Source of the DNA: Lichenicola cladoniae
Lineage (GTDB): Bacteria > Pseudomonadota > Alphaproteobacteria > Acetobacterales > Acetobacteraceae
Direction: 5' to 3'
NCBI RefSeq assembly: GCF_013201075.1
Contig: NZ_CP053708.1
Location: 3,043,501 to 3,107,500, forward strand
Length of the DNA stretch: 64,000 nucleotides
Shown: positions 47,212-56,189 of the stretch, piece after piece
Layout: the number at the start of each line of letters is the position of its first letter
How positions within the stretch are numbered: the first letter of the stretch is position 1
Position numbers and translations under genes: made by a program
Notes under the pieces: generated by a model
What the model was told of the DNA's origin: nothing
Databases searched by the model: none
What the model saw: the letters and a program-made list of their open reading frames with translations, nothing else

Positions 47212-47923
47212 GCGACTCTCCGAGGTAGATCTCAGCCACCCGCTCGTCTGCGACGATGGTATCGATCGAGCCCTGGGCAAAAATACGACCCAGGTGCAGC
47301 ACCGTTACCGTATGCGCAACCTGGCGCACGAACTCCATGTCGTGCTCCACCGCCAGCACGGTGACGCCATCGGCATTCAGCGCCTTCAACAACTCTCCGG
47401 TCGCATGCGTCTCCTGCGGCGACATGCCCGCGGTCGGTTCGTCGAGCAGCAGCAGGCGCGGCTTCAGGGCGACCGCCATGCCGATCTCCAGCCACTGCTT
47501 CTGCCCGTGGCTGAGATTACCCGCAGGTTGCGAGGCGGAATTTCGAAGGTCGAGAAATTCTAGGAGACGGTCGGTCTCCGCATCCAGTCGATGCCGCTCG
47601 ATATGATGCTGCAGGGCGATTTCCAGATTCTGCCGGGTACTGAGCGCCTGAAAGATCCCGGGCACCTGGAATTTGACGCTGATCCCCATGCGTATGCGCT
47701 GAAACGGCCTGAGTGCCGTGATGTCCTGTCCCGCATAGAGGATATGGCCACCTGACGGCGCGTAGACGCCCAGGATGAGCCGGAACAATGTACTTTTACC
47801 GGCGCCATTGGGGCCGATCAGGCAATGGATCTCGCCTTCCTGCAGAGCGAGATCCACATCGTTGGTCACATGGAGGCCGCCAAAACGCTTGTTCAGGCCC
47901 GTCGTCTGCAACAGCGCTGTCAT
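47204..47923 (-). CDS. ABC transporter ATPase, UrtD/LivG type
   Basis: 239 residues. Walker A GPNGAGKSTLFRLILGVYAPSGG, signature LSHGQKQWLEIGMAVA and Walker B LLLDEPTAGMSPQET. The SHGQKQWLEIG form of the signature is typical of UrtD. ATG 47923 overlaps the upstream permease stop (ATGA). It powers import of urea or amides. Confidence 0.9.
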   Translation of the reverse strand: MTALLQTTGLNKRFGGLHVTNDVDLALQEGEIHCLIGPNGAGKSTLFRLILGVYAPSGGHILYAGQDITALRPFQRIRMGISVKFQVPGIFQALSTRQNLEIALQHHIERHRLDAETDRLLEFLDLRNSASQPAGNLSHGQKQWLEIGMAVALKPRLLLLDEPTAGMSPQETHATGELLKALNADGVTVLAVEHDMEFVRQVAHTVTVLHLGRIFAQGSIDTIVADERVAEIYLGESHD

Positions 47924-48972
47924 AACGCGTCGTCCCGGCGGAGCCGACGCCGCAACAGCGTGTAGATCGGACCGGCAATCAGACCTTGCGGTGCAACCAG
48001 AACCGTCACGACCAGCAGGAACCCCATCACCACGAGCGCATACTGGCTGCCGTAGATCGTGAGAGCCTGGAAACCGGCCAGCACGATAAGCGTCCCGACC
48101 AGCGTTGCCGTCAGGTCGCCGCGACCGCTGACGGCAACCCATACGATCGGGAGTGCGGCTGCCGCGAGTCCCATGCTGGACGGTGTGATATACTGCCCCC
48201 AGGACGTGTAGAGCGTCCCGCTGAGGCCAGCCAGCGCACTGCCGATAACGAAGGCTGCCAACTGGTATCGCCGGATGTCGTAGCCGAGCATTTCCGCCCG
48301 TTCCGGGTTTTCACGGATAGCAACCAGGACGTTGCCGAAACGCGAATTCACCAGCATCCGGAGACCGAGATAAACCAGCACGACCAGGGCAAGGACGAAA
48401 TAATAAAGGCCGATATCGGGGAAAAGCACAAGATCACCGCCGAACCAGGGCAGCGTGAGCGGCGGCATATTGTTCATGCCGTTATAGCCATTCAGGCGCG
48501 CTTTCCCGATATGCCATTCGGGACCCGCGGTCTGCGACATGAACCGCTCGAACACCAGGGTAATCGAAAGCGTCACGATCCCCAGGAAAACCCCGCTGAT
48601 CCGTCCGAAGAACATGAAATAGCCCAGCACCGTGGCGAACAGGGCGGAGACCACCACAGAGGCCAGCAATGCCGCGATCGTCAGGCCATGGGCGCTGCCC
48701 AGGTCGACGGTCATCACCCCGTAAACATAGCCCGACAACCCAAAAAACGCGGTCTGTCCGAAAGAAAGGGCGCCGCAATAGCCCCAGATCAGGCAGAGCC
48801 CGAGTGCCATGAACACCCAATCGAGAAAATAAACCGTATTGCCGACCGTGTAGCCGTCGGTCATCACCGGGAAGCCGATGGCAATCAGCAGGACAAGGAT
48901 AAAGCCGGCCCAGAACAGCCTGCCACGTCCGAGGGTCTGCGGCCCTTCCAGCAGGTGGATCAGTCGGATCAT
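47920..48972 (-). CDS. ABC transporter permease, UrtC/LivM type
   Basis: 350 residues, about ten transmembrane helices. The family mark GLCLIWGYCGALSFGQTAFFGLSGYVYG (about 70-97) and the EAA-like cytoplasmic loop AIRENPERAEMLGYDIRRYQLAAFVIG are clear. It forms half of the membrane channel. I chose ATG 48970-48972, whose TCATGA overlaps the upstream permease stop, rather than an earlier in-frame ATG 24 bp before, within that gene. Confidence 0.9.
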   Translation of the reverse strand: MIRLIHLLEGPQTLGRGRLFWAGFILVLLIAIGFPVMTDGYTVGNTVYFLDWVFMALGLCLIWGYCGALSFGQTAFFGLSGYVYGVMTVDLGSAHGLTIAALLASVVVSALFATVLGYFMFFGRISGVFLGIVTLSITLVFERFMSQTAGPEWHIGKARLNGYNGMNNMPPLTLPWFGGDLVLFPDIGLYYFVLALVVLVYLGLRMLVNSRFGNVLVAIRENPERAEMLGYDIRRYQLAAFVIGSALAGLSGTLYTSWGQYITPSSMGLAAAALPIVWVAVSGRGDLTATLVGTLIVLAGFQALTIYGSQYALVVMGFLLVVTVLVAPQGLIAGPIYTLLRRRLRRDDAL

Positions 48973-49835
48973 GAGCTGCGCTTCTGCAACAGCCACCCGG
49001 AAACACCGTTCGGCAGTATCCGGATCATGGCGATCACCGCGACCAGCAGGGCGATCTGGCCCGCCAACTGGCCCTCCCAGGACGTTGCGACGGCCTTGAT
49101 CACGCCGAGCGCCGCTGCCGCAGGTGCCGTACCGATGAACACGTCGGCCCCGCCGATCACCACGGTCGCGAATGCTTCCATCAGGAACGTAGCGCCCATG
49201 GTCGGCACGATGGTCATGGTCGGCGCGTAGAGACCGCCGGTCAGACCTGCCAGCGCGGCTCCGAGGCCGAAGGTCAGGCTATAGACAAGACGGGTATCGA
49301 CCCCGAGCGCCTCGGCCATGTGCGGCACCTGGATGGTGGCCCGGGCCACCGTGCCGTAGCGGGTGGCGTTGAACAGGATGTAGAGGCCGACCAGAAGCAA
49401 AACCGCGGCGCCGATCAGCACCAGTCGATAGATCGGGTAGGAGTAGCCCCCGAACGGTACGCTGCCGAAAGGCGTTCCGATCCCGGGAAGGCTGGATCCC
49501 AGGACGATCAGCGTGCCTTGCGTCGCGATCAGGCTGATGCCCCAGGTGGCGACGATACTGTCCAGCGGCCGGCCATAAAGGTGGCGGATAACCAGTCGCT
49601 CGAGCGCGATGCCGACGATCCCGGCTACCAGTGCACCGGAAAGGATCGCGAACGGGAGCGGCACACCGAGCCGGGTGACGCTGACCGTCACATAGGCGCC
49701 GCACATGATGAACTCGCCATGGGCGAGATTGATCACACCCATCATGCCGAAAATCACCGCAAGTCCCAGCGAGGACAACACCAGGAAGGCGAAGGCATCG
49801 CCGCACTGGTAAAGCAGGTTGATCAGGTCCGTCAT
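48969..49835 (-). CDS. ABC transporter permease, UrtB/LivH type
   Basis: 288 residues, about eight transmembrane helices. LGLAVIFGMMGVINLAHGEFIMCGAYVT is the LivH/UrtB motif near residue 25-50; ATRYGTVARATIQVPHMAEALGVDTRLVYSLTFGLG is the EAA loop. It pairs with the permease encoded downstream. It begins 25 bp after the solute-binding-protein gene. Confidence 0.9.
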   Translation of the reverse strand: MTDLINLLYQCGDAFAFLVLSSLGLAVIFGMMGVINLAHGEFIMCGAYVTVSVTRLGVPLPFAILSGALVAGIVGIALERLVIRHLYGRPLDSIVATWGISLIATQGTLIVLGSSLPGIGTPFGSVPFGGYSYPIYRLVLIGAAVLLLVGLYILFNATRYGTVARATIQVPHMAEALGVDTRLVYSLTFGLGAALAGLTGGLYAPTMTIVPTMGATFLMEAFATVVIGGADVFIGTAPAAAALGVIKAVATSWEGQLAGQIALLVAVIAMIRILPNGVSGWLLQKRSS

Positions 49836-49860
49836 GCAGCCTCCACTGGGTCGCGTCCGA

Positions 49861-51099
49861 TCAGAGCTTCGGCGGTGGGCTGCTGGGAGTGTATTGGGTC
49901 TGCGGATCCTTCTTGGTCAGATCGCATCCGGAGTCGCCGAGCCAGTAGGGCTTGATGTCGTGCCAGACCTTCGGAAAACTGATCGAGTGATCGTCATTCA
50001 CTTTCGCAAGGTAGATGGTGTGCGACACGTGCTGGCTCTTGGGATCGATGCACATCCGTCCCTCCGGCGCATCGATACAAACGTCGCCCTGGTCGATAAT
50101 CGCACGGAGATCACTGCGCTTGGTGGAACCGTGTGCGCGCTCCACCATCTGCTTGTAGAGATACAGCGCAGCATATGAATTCTCGGCTTCTTGGTTGACA
50201 TAAGGCTCATGCGGGAACTTCGCATGCCAGCGGGCAAGGAATTCCTTGCTCGCCGGGGTATCGACTTCCTCGATATAATTGGTCGTCACATACATGTTCG
50301 CGAGGGTGGGCGGCGGGAAGCGCTTGTGCTCGTAGCCTTGGCCGATATTGACGGAGCTGCCCATCGGAACCTTGAGGTTTGCCGCGGCGGCCTGGCCGTA
50401 ATAGGAGGCCTGAGCCGTTCCTACCAGGAGCGTCATCAGGATGTCGGGTTTGGCTTTCTGGATGTTCTGGATCGTCTGCGAGAACTGCGAAACGCCGAGA
50501 GGGATGAATTCCTCCCCGACCATCTTTCCGCCGTTCTTCTTGACGATGTTGCGGACCCATTCGGCGGAGATCTGGCCGAAATTATAGTCGGCAGCGATCG
50601 TGTAGATGTTCTTTCCGAACTTCTCCATCATCCACGGGATCAGGGTCGAGAATTGCTGCTCCGGTACAGCTCCTGTGACGACCATGTGGCTGTCGCAGAC
50701 GCCGCCTTCATACTGATTATTATAGAAGGCAAAACCATCCAGCTGATCGACGATGGGCCGGTAGGCCTCGCGCGACGCACTGGAGAAACCAGCAAAAACG
50801 ACATCCACCTTATCACGCTGGAGCACCCGGCGCATAAACTGCTGGTAGCGCGTGTTGTCGGACTGGGTGTCGTAGATTACGAGATCGATCTTCCGTCCGG
50901 CAATGCCGCCTTTCGCATTGATCTCGTCGGTGGCCAACTCGATGCCATGCACCTTGCCGATCGTCGCAAGTGAAAAGTCTCCCGACTGGTCCTCGAGCAC
51001 GCCAAGCTTGATCGGGTCGGCCGCCAGGGCTCGCTGACCTGCGAGACTGGCCATCATCAAGGCACCGAGGCATGCGCTACGCAGCAACAGATTACGCAC
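49861..51099 (-). CDS. Amide/urea-binding periplasmic protein (FmdD/UrtA type)
   Basis: 412 residues. Sec signal peptide (about 1-26, cleavage ALA-AD), then a type I periplasmic binding fold beginning IKLGVLEDQSGDFSLATIGKVHGIELATDEINAKGG. The GQISAEWVRNIVKKNGGKMVGEEFIPLGVSQFSQTIQNIQ segment is typical of FmdD and UrtA. It captures short amides or urea for the importer. The start is GTG 51099, with GAGAGA upstream, and it overlaps the amiR stop by 8 bp. Confidence 0.9.
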   Translation of the reverse strand: MRNLLLRSACLGALMMASLAGQRALAADPIKLGVLEDQSGDFSLATIGKVHGIELATDEINAKGGIAGRKIDLVIYDTQSDNTRYQQFMRRVLQRDKVDVVFAGFSSASREAYRPIVDQLDGFAFYNNQYEGGVCDSHMVVTGAVPEQQFSTLIPWMMEKFGKNIYTIAADYNFGQISAEWVRNIVKKNGGKMVGEEFIPLGVSQFSQTIQNIQKAKPDILMTLLVGTAQASYYGQAAAANLKVPMGSSVNIGQGYEHKRFPPPTLANMYVTTNYIEEVDTPASKEFLARWHAKFPHEPYVNQEAENSYAALYLYKQMVERAHGSTKRSDLRAIIDQGDVCIDAPEGRMCIDPKSQHVSHTIYLAKVNDDHSISFPKVWHDIKPYWLGDSGCDLTKKDPQTQYTPSSPPPKL

Positions 51100-51736
51100 G
51101 ATCTCTCTCCTGTGTGTTTATTGCAGAGCAAGTGTCGCTCGACGCAGGCTGGTTGTCCCGCAGCCAGGCTTCGCAGAAATCCTCGATGCCGAGGCGGCTT
51201 CGCATTGCCGCGCGGCGCAATACGTCGAAGGCGGTCTCATCGTCCATTGCTTCACGTTGCATCATGAGCAGTATTGCCTTCACCAGATGACGGCGGCCAC
51301 GCCGCCGCTTTTCATTGTCAGCCAGAAAGTCCTCGGCCTGCTGTCGGCGCCGGAAGGCATTGATCCCCAGGTAGAGGGACGAATAGACGGCTCCACCATG
51401 CACGGGTTTGTGCAGGAATGCCGTCGCACCGGCCTCTGTCAGCATGCGCAGGCGGCTCGGCGCCTCGCTCCCGACCAGGCCGATGACCGGGACGGGCAGC
51501 CTGCTCTCGGTCATGGCGGTCACGAAGGCGACCGGCAGGCCGGGATCACCGTCGATGATCACGACGTCCCGCTCTGGCAGCAGGGTCGAGTTGACGGCTG
51601 AGAGACTCTGCTCATGGACGTGCTCGACATCGAGTCCGAGCCTCGTCAGGGTAACTCGCAACACATCCGGCACGACCGGACTGACGACGATGGCGCGGAA
51701 GCCCTGAAAGTTCTGGATCAGGCGCGTCGGCGTCAT
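51092..51736 (-). CDS. amiR: AmiR-type antiterminator with ANTAR RNA-binding domain
   Basis: 214 residues. A receiver-like domain (about 12-130) lacks the usual phosphorylation Asp environment (IDGDPGLPVAF), as in Pseudomonas AmiR. A coiled coil follows (about 120-150), then an ANTAR domain at about 148-205 (RGRRHLVKAILLMMQREAMDDETAFDVLRRAAMRSRLGIEDF). ANTAR proteins bind paired hairpins in the leader RNA to prevent termination. It overlaps amiC by 4 bp, and in the P. aeruginosa system AmiC sequesters AmiR until an amide arrives. It should raise expression of this operon. Confidence 0.88.
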   Translation of the reverse strand: MTPTRLIQNFQGFRAIVVSPVVPDVLRVTLTRLGLDVEHVHEQSLSAVNSTLLPERDVVIIDGDPGLPVAFVTAMTESRLPVPVIGLVGSEAPSRLRMLTEAGATAFLHKPVHGGAVYSSLYLGINAFRRRQQAEDFLADNEKRRRGRRHLVKAILLMMQREAMDDETAFDVLRRAAMRSRLGIEDFCEAWLRDNQPASSDTCSAINTQERDRA

Positions 51737-52884
51737 GAAACGATCCTCAGCTTCGGTATCTGGCTGATCTCCAGACGAGGTGCATTGCAGACCAGGTACG
51801 GATCCGGCTTCAGGGGCACGGCTGCGGCCTGTACGATTCCAAAACTACCGTCGGCCCGTGACAGTCCGATACGCGGGGTGAGAAAGGCATGCATGGTATT
51901 GGGATCGAGATGTATCTGACCCTGTGGAGCCTGTAGCACCTGCTGGCCTGCGACCGACAGCACTGCATCGATGGCATCGGTTCCCGCAGCTTTCAGCGCA
52001 AGAGCCAGAAGATGGACTGCAACATAGGATGCCTCCGCGTCGGCGGAAACGACCGGGCCGATCGGGAAGCGCTGGCTGTAACGAGTCACGAAGCGCCTAT
52101 TTTCGGGGCTGTCGATCGACGAGAAATAAACGCTGGAACTGATATGGCCATCACGCGCCGCCGGCTCGATTTCGGCGAGTTCCGGTTCGGACAGGCTGCA
52201 GCTCAACACTGGAAATGTTCGTGCCTGATCGATGTTCCGGCGTGCGCAGGCGTCGCGGAACAGACTGAAAAAACGGTAGGCCGAACGGCCAATCAGGGTA
52301 TTGAATACATAGTCCGGACGCGCGGCGAATATAGTATCGATGACATGGCTGAAATCCTCGTCACCGACTGGAAAATAACGCTCTCCAACAATCGAGCCGC
52401 CGCGCGACGACAAGACCTCACGTACGACCCGGTTGTTTTCCCAAGCCCAGATATAGTTGGAACCGATACAAAACAGGCGGCGATGCGGCTGGTCCAGGAC
52501 GTAATCTATGAGGGGGACGATATGCTGGTTCGGCACAGCACCGGTGTAGACAACGTTGGAGGAGCTTTCGAACCCTTCATAGTGCGACGGATACCAGAGC
52601 AAGGCCTCGCGCTTCTCCATCAGGGGGATCAGTTCCTTGCGGCTCGACGAAGTATAACAGCCGACAACATGCCGGGTCCCTGCATCGAGCAGATCGCGGC
52701 AGATCGGCGCATACCGCGCAGTTTCGCCCTGAGGATCGGCCATGATCGGCTTCAGCCGCACACCATGGTCCGTGGCATTATTGACCTCCTCCAACGCGAG
52801 GATCGCACCGTTTAGTATAGATCGCCCGACAACGTCGTACGGTCCTGTCGATGATGAAAGCAGGCCTATTGGATAAGTCGCCAC
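51733..52884 (-). CDS. amiC: AmiC-type amide sensor, binds AmiR
   Basis: 383 residues of the periplasmic-binding fold but without a signal peptide, so it acts in the cytoplasm like AmiC. It begins YPIGLLSSSTGPYDVVGRSILNGAILALEEVN and has the LWYPSHYEGFESSSNVVYTGAVPNQH pocket region. It is a negative regulator of the antiterminator and releases it when amide is bound. GTG 52884 is chosen for its GGAGGC site eight bases upstream; the longer GTG at 52908 lies before that site. It is the first gene of the operon. Confidence 0.88.
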   Translation of the reverse strand: MATYPIGLLSSSTGPYDVVGRSILNGAILALEEVNNATDHGVRLKPIMADPQGETARYAPICRDLLDAGTRHVVGCYTSSSRKELIPLMEKREALLWYPSHYEGFESSSNVVYTGAVPNQHIVPLIDYVLDQPHRRLFCIGSNYIWAWENNRVVREVLSSRGGSIVGERYFPVGDEDFSHVIDTIFAARPDYVFNTLIGRSAYRFFSLFRDACARRNIDQARTFPVLSCSLSEPELAEIEPAARDGHISSSVYFSSIDSPENRRFVTRYSQRFPIGPVVSADAEASYVAVHLLALALKAAGTDAIDAVLSVAGQQVLQAPQGQIHLDPNTMHAFLTPRIGLSRADGSFGIVQAAAVPLKPDPYLVCNAPRLEISQIPKLRIVS

Positions 52885-53044
52885 GGATCTGCCTCCATAT
52901 GCCTGCACAAGCGACTAGTGGCGTAAGCTGCCACGGCCACGGTGCCCATTTATTAAGTTGTGTGGGATGTTTGTAGGCGCCCTGGATAAGCTACGGTGCT
53001 CAGCGCCTAAAGATTAGGCTGTAAGATCGTCGCGCGGCTGTCAA
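52885..53044 (-). promoter_or_regulatory. Leader of the amide operon with two small hairpins
   Basis: A TTGACA element (53039-53044, minus strand) is a possible -35; no matching -10 is convincing. Downstream lie GCCTAA-TCT-TTAGGC (53005-53019) and GTGGC-7 nt-GCCAC (52918-52934) on the transcribed strand. ANTAR proteins act on paired leader hairpins, so this is the expected place. The loops do not match the published hexaloop rule by eye, so I list it as a candidate only. Confidence 0.35.
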
Positions 53045-53472
53045 GCAGATAAAACCCGCTTGATTGCCCGATCGAGGTTGTTTTACCAATGCTGCCGCAA
53101 ATGAGATCGTCAGGTTGGAGTGCGACCTCAGAGGGTCAGGCCGGACCCGGATGAGCAGGCTTGCGGGTAGCGATCCGCACCGCCCCCGACCGTGCAAAAT
53201 CGACAGCATAAAGCGGCGCCTTGTAATATACCGACGGCAACCGGAACTCCGCTGCTTAGTATCAAGCACGCCAGAACCCAGTCGTCTTGCTTCGGACGGT
53301 AGATGCACCGCGTTGCCTTCAAGCAAAGGCTCCGGGAAGGCGGCAGGAGCATCGGTAATCGTTACCGTAACGACGCCTCGCATTGCATCGGCTGGTTGTA
53401 ATGATCAAGGTGGCGACACCAGTCCCCGTGCAGCTTGAGCACGATTGCGAAGACCCGGCGCACGGCTGACCG
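53045..53472. other. Gap between amide operon and amidohydrolase, no gene recognised
   Basis: About 430 bases. Short frames on both strands (one of 127 codons on minus, beginning TVTITDAPAAFPEP) have no recognisable family or ribosome site. It separates the amide operon from the amidohydrolase gene, both on the minus strand. Confidence 0.4.
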
Positions 53473-54828
53473 TCAGCTCGGACGCAGGCTGTCTAGATAG
53501 GCTTCCCGGCGGGCAAACAGCGGTGGCGCCGCACGCCGCGCCTCGGCGATGATCTCGGCCAGGTCCGCAGTTTTCAGAACGCCGTCCTCGACCACCACGT
53601 GCCCGTCGATCATCGTCAGCGACACGTCGCTGCCACGCACGGCATGCACCAGGTTATGATGCAGGTTGGCATAGCGGCCACGGTCGAACAGCGGCGTCAT
53701 CCTTGGCGTATCGCTGCGCACCGCGATCAGGTCGGCCTTCTTGCCCACTTCCAGCGAGCCGATCTCGTGATCTAGCCCGATGCAGCGCGCGCCCTCGATC
53801 GTCGCCATCTCCAGCGCGTCCCACGCATCCAGCGCCGTAGCGTCCATGCGGCTCAGCTTGGCGAGCAGGGACGCGGTCTTCATCTCCTCGAACATGTCGA
53901 GATTGTTGTTCTCCTTCTCCCCGTCGGTGCCGAGCCCGACAGCCACGCCCGCCGCACGCAGGTCGATCACCCGTGCGGCGCCGCTGGCGAGCTTCATGTT
54001 GCTGACCGGATTATGTGCGACCGCGACCTTGTTGCGCGCCAGCGTCCCGATGTCCGCATCGTCCAGCCAGACACAATGCGCCAGCAGCACATGGTCCGGT
54101 TCCAGCAGGCCGAGCCGCTCCAGCGCCTGCACCGGGCGGCACCCGAACTGCCGGGTCACCTCGGCCGCCTCCATCTGCGCTTCGGCAATGTGGGTGCTGA
54201 GCCCGGTGCGGAAACGCTTGGCCATTTCTACGGCGCGGCGCCTTCCCGGCTCGTCGGTGTAGAAAAGATGCTCCAGCCCGACCCACGCATGGATGCGGCC
54301 CGACTGCTTGCCGTGCCAGCGCTCCAGCAATGCCTCGTTATCGTCGAGCGTATCGAAATACGTGTAGTCCGGGTGGGCACCGACATACGGCACCATCACC
54401 AGCCGGTTGCCGATCCCTGCCGCGGCCCGCGCGCTGCCGTCCATGAACCGCCACATATCGACCACCGTCGTGGTGCCGCTCAGCACGCTCTCGGCGTAGC
54501 AGAGCCAGGACGCCGCCTCCGCCTCGGAGGCAAGCAGCACCCGATGCATCGGGTTGATGTAGGTCTCCAGCCAGTCCCACACCGGCAGACCTTCGGCGGT
54601 CCCGCGCAGCAGCCCGGAGTGGCAATGCGCGTTCACCAAGCCGGGCAAGACCACGTGGTTGCGCAAGGCAATGTGGGTCGCGTCCGCGGCCGTCGGGACA
54701 ACATCGCGCGCCGGTCCGATCGCGAGGATCCGGCCGTCATCGATGAGGATGGCCGCATCCGTGATCACTCCGCGTTCGGGCCCGGGTGCCATCGTGAGGA
54801 TGTGGTCGGCGGTCAGGAGCTGTCGCAT
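53473..54828 (-). CDS. Amidohydrolase of the TrzA/AtzA (MtaD/SsnA-like) family
   Basis: 451 residues. A small N-terminal beta domain precedes the TIM barrel. Metal ligands are LVNAHCHSG (HxH, about 66-68), LSTHIAEAQ, LAHCVWLDDAD and the Asp in LGTDGEKENNN. The family includes adenosine/methylthioadenosine deaminase, guanine deaminase and chlorohydrolases; the NNNLDMFEEMKTASLLAK segment is general. It releases ammonia or a substituent from a heterocycle. It shares strand with the amide operon, but 590 bp separate them, so a common function in nitrogen scavenging is only suggested. Confidence 0.88.
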   Translation of the reverse strand: MRQLLTADHILTMAPGPERGVITDAAILIDDGRILAIGPARDVVPTAADATHIALRNHVVLPGLVNAHCHSGLLRGTAEGLPVWDWLETYINPMHRVLLASEAEAASWLCYAESVLSGTTTVVDMWRFMDGSARAAAGIGNRLVMVPYVGAHPDYTYFDTLDDNEALLERWHGKQSGRIHAWVGLEHLFYTDEPGRRRAVEMAKRFRTGLSTHIAEAQMEAAEVTRQFGCRPVQALERLGLLEPDHVLLAHCVWLDDADIGTLARNKVAVAHNPVSNMKLASGAARVIDLRAAGVAVGLGTDGEKENNNLDMFEEMKTASLLAKLSRMDATALDAWDALEMATIEGARCIGLDHEIGSLEVGKKADLIAVRSDTPRMTPLFDRGRYANLHHNLVHAVRGSDVSLTMIDGHVVVEDGVLKTADLAEIIAEARRAAPPLFARREAYLDSLRPS

Positions 54829-55059
54829 GAGGCCTCGAGGCTGGGGCGGGTTTAGGCAATATCACTGGAACGATCCGGCCATCCCTGGCTGCCAGCCAAC
54901 CGGTAGGACAGCAATAAGCATGTCGAATCAATTGCTTGCGACGAAATACTCGGCAATAATCATTGACTGGCCGGCTATGCAGTCCACGTTTAAAGACCCC
55001 TCTACGCAATGATCGTTCCGCAGCGTGCGTGGTCGCGGTCAGGTTGCAGGGAGTAGTTC

Positions 55060-56094
55060 ATGGACGGTATGTCTTCCGGCCTGGTCGTCGATTTCGCCCA
55101 TGAGCCGGATCAGCTGTTCATCGGCGACGCGCCTGCCTCCGAGGCGCATAGTGTGGCGCTCGGCCACCCGGCAGGCTACCAGCCGCGGATCGGTCGTACA
55201 CGCCAGTTCACCTTGTCCAATCCGATCTCCTGCACCGGTGTCGGGCTGCATTCCGGACATCCGGTTACCCTGACCTTGCGGCCTGCGGCCGAGGATACCG
55301 GAATCGTGTTCAGGCGCGTCGACCTCGGCCTGGACATGCCGGCGCGTTTCGACCGGGTCATCGATACGCGGCTGTGCACGATGCTGGCACCGGCGGATCG
55401 TCCGGACGCCCGAATCGCGACCGTCGAGCACGTCATGGCCGCCTTGTCGGCATGCGGCGTCGATAATGTCGTGGTCGAGCTGGACGGACCCGAAGTCCCG
55501 GTTCTCGACGGCAGCAGCGCGCCGTTCGTGTTCCTGATCGATTGTGCCGGCCGGACCGAGCAGACGGCGGCCCGTGCCGCGATAGAAATCCTGAAGCCCG
55601 TCCGCGTCGAGGAGAACGGCGCGTTCGCCGAGCTTCGTCCATCGCACGCACCAGGTCTGTCCATGTCCATGTCGATCGCCTTCTCGGCGTCGGCCATCGG
55701 ACGCCAGGCCTATACGATGCGGCTGAGCGAGCACGGATTTCGCGGCGAACTCGCGGATTGCCGTACCTTCACTCTGCGCAGCGAGATCGAGGCACTCCGC
55801 ACGGCCGGCCTGGCGCGTGGCGGCAGCCTGGACAACGCCGTCGTAGTGGATGGCGGAACCATCCTGAATCCTGCGGGCCTGCGCCGCCCGGACGAGTTCG
55901 TGCGGCACAAGATGCTGGATGCGATCGGCGATCTCGCATTGGCGGGACATCCGATGCGGGGCGCGTTTATCGGCAACCGGTCCGGTCATGGTCTGAACAA
56001 CCGGCTTCTGCATGCCCTATTCGCCGACCGTGGCGCCTGGCGCCTGTCCGGCCGCGCCATCACCGACCAGCGCACGGTGCAGCCGACCGCCTGA
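55060..56094 (+). CDS. lpxC: UDP-3-O-acyl-GlcNAc deacetylase
   Basis: 344 residues. Zinc ligands are TVEHVMAAL and DEFVRHKMLDAIGDLALAG (His-Lys-x-x-Asp plus the Asp), with the LDGSSAPFVFLID motif. It catalyses the committed step of lipid A synthesis in the cytoplasm. It is about 40 residues longer at the N-terminus than E. coli LpxC. The ATG start at 55060 is supported by GGGAG ten bases upstream, so the extension is probably real. In related genomes it follows ftsZ directly; here 10 kb separates them. Confidence 0.95.
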   Translation: MDGMSSGLVVDFAHEPDQLFIGDAPASEAHSVALGHPAGYQPRIGRTRQFTLSNPISCTGVGLHSGHPVTLTLRPAAEDTGIVFRRVDLGLDMPARFDRVIDTRLCTMLAPADRPDARIATVEHVMAALSACGVDNVVVELDGPEVPVLDGSSAPFVFLIDCAGRTEQTAARAAIEILKPVRVEENGAFAELRPSHAPGLSMSMSIAFSASAIGRQAYTMRLSEHGFRGELADCRTFTLRSEIEALRTAGLARGGSLDNAVVVDGGTILNPAGLRRPDEFVRHKMLDAIGDLALAGHPMRGAFIGNRSGHGLNNRLLHALFADRGAWRLSGRAITDQRTVQPTA

Positions 56095-56189
56095 CATCGG
56101 TCGATCTTGACACCGGCCTGTCCGGAACGCCTTCTCGCGGCACGACCGCATGGTATAAGGCGGTCCTCAACTCAAGAGCCGGCAGGTCT

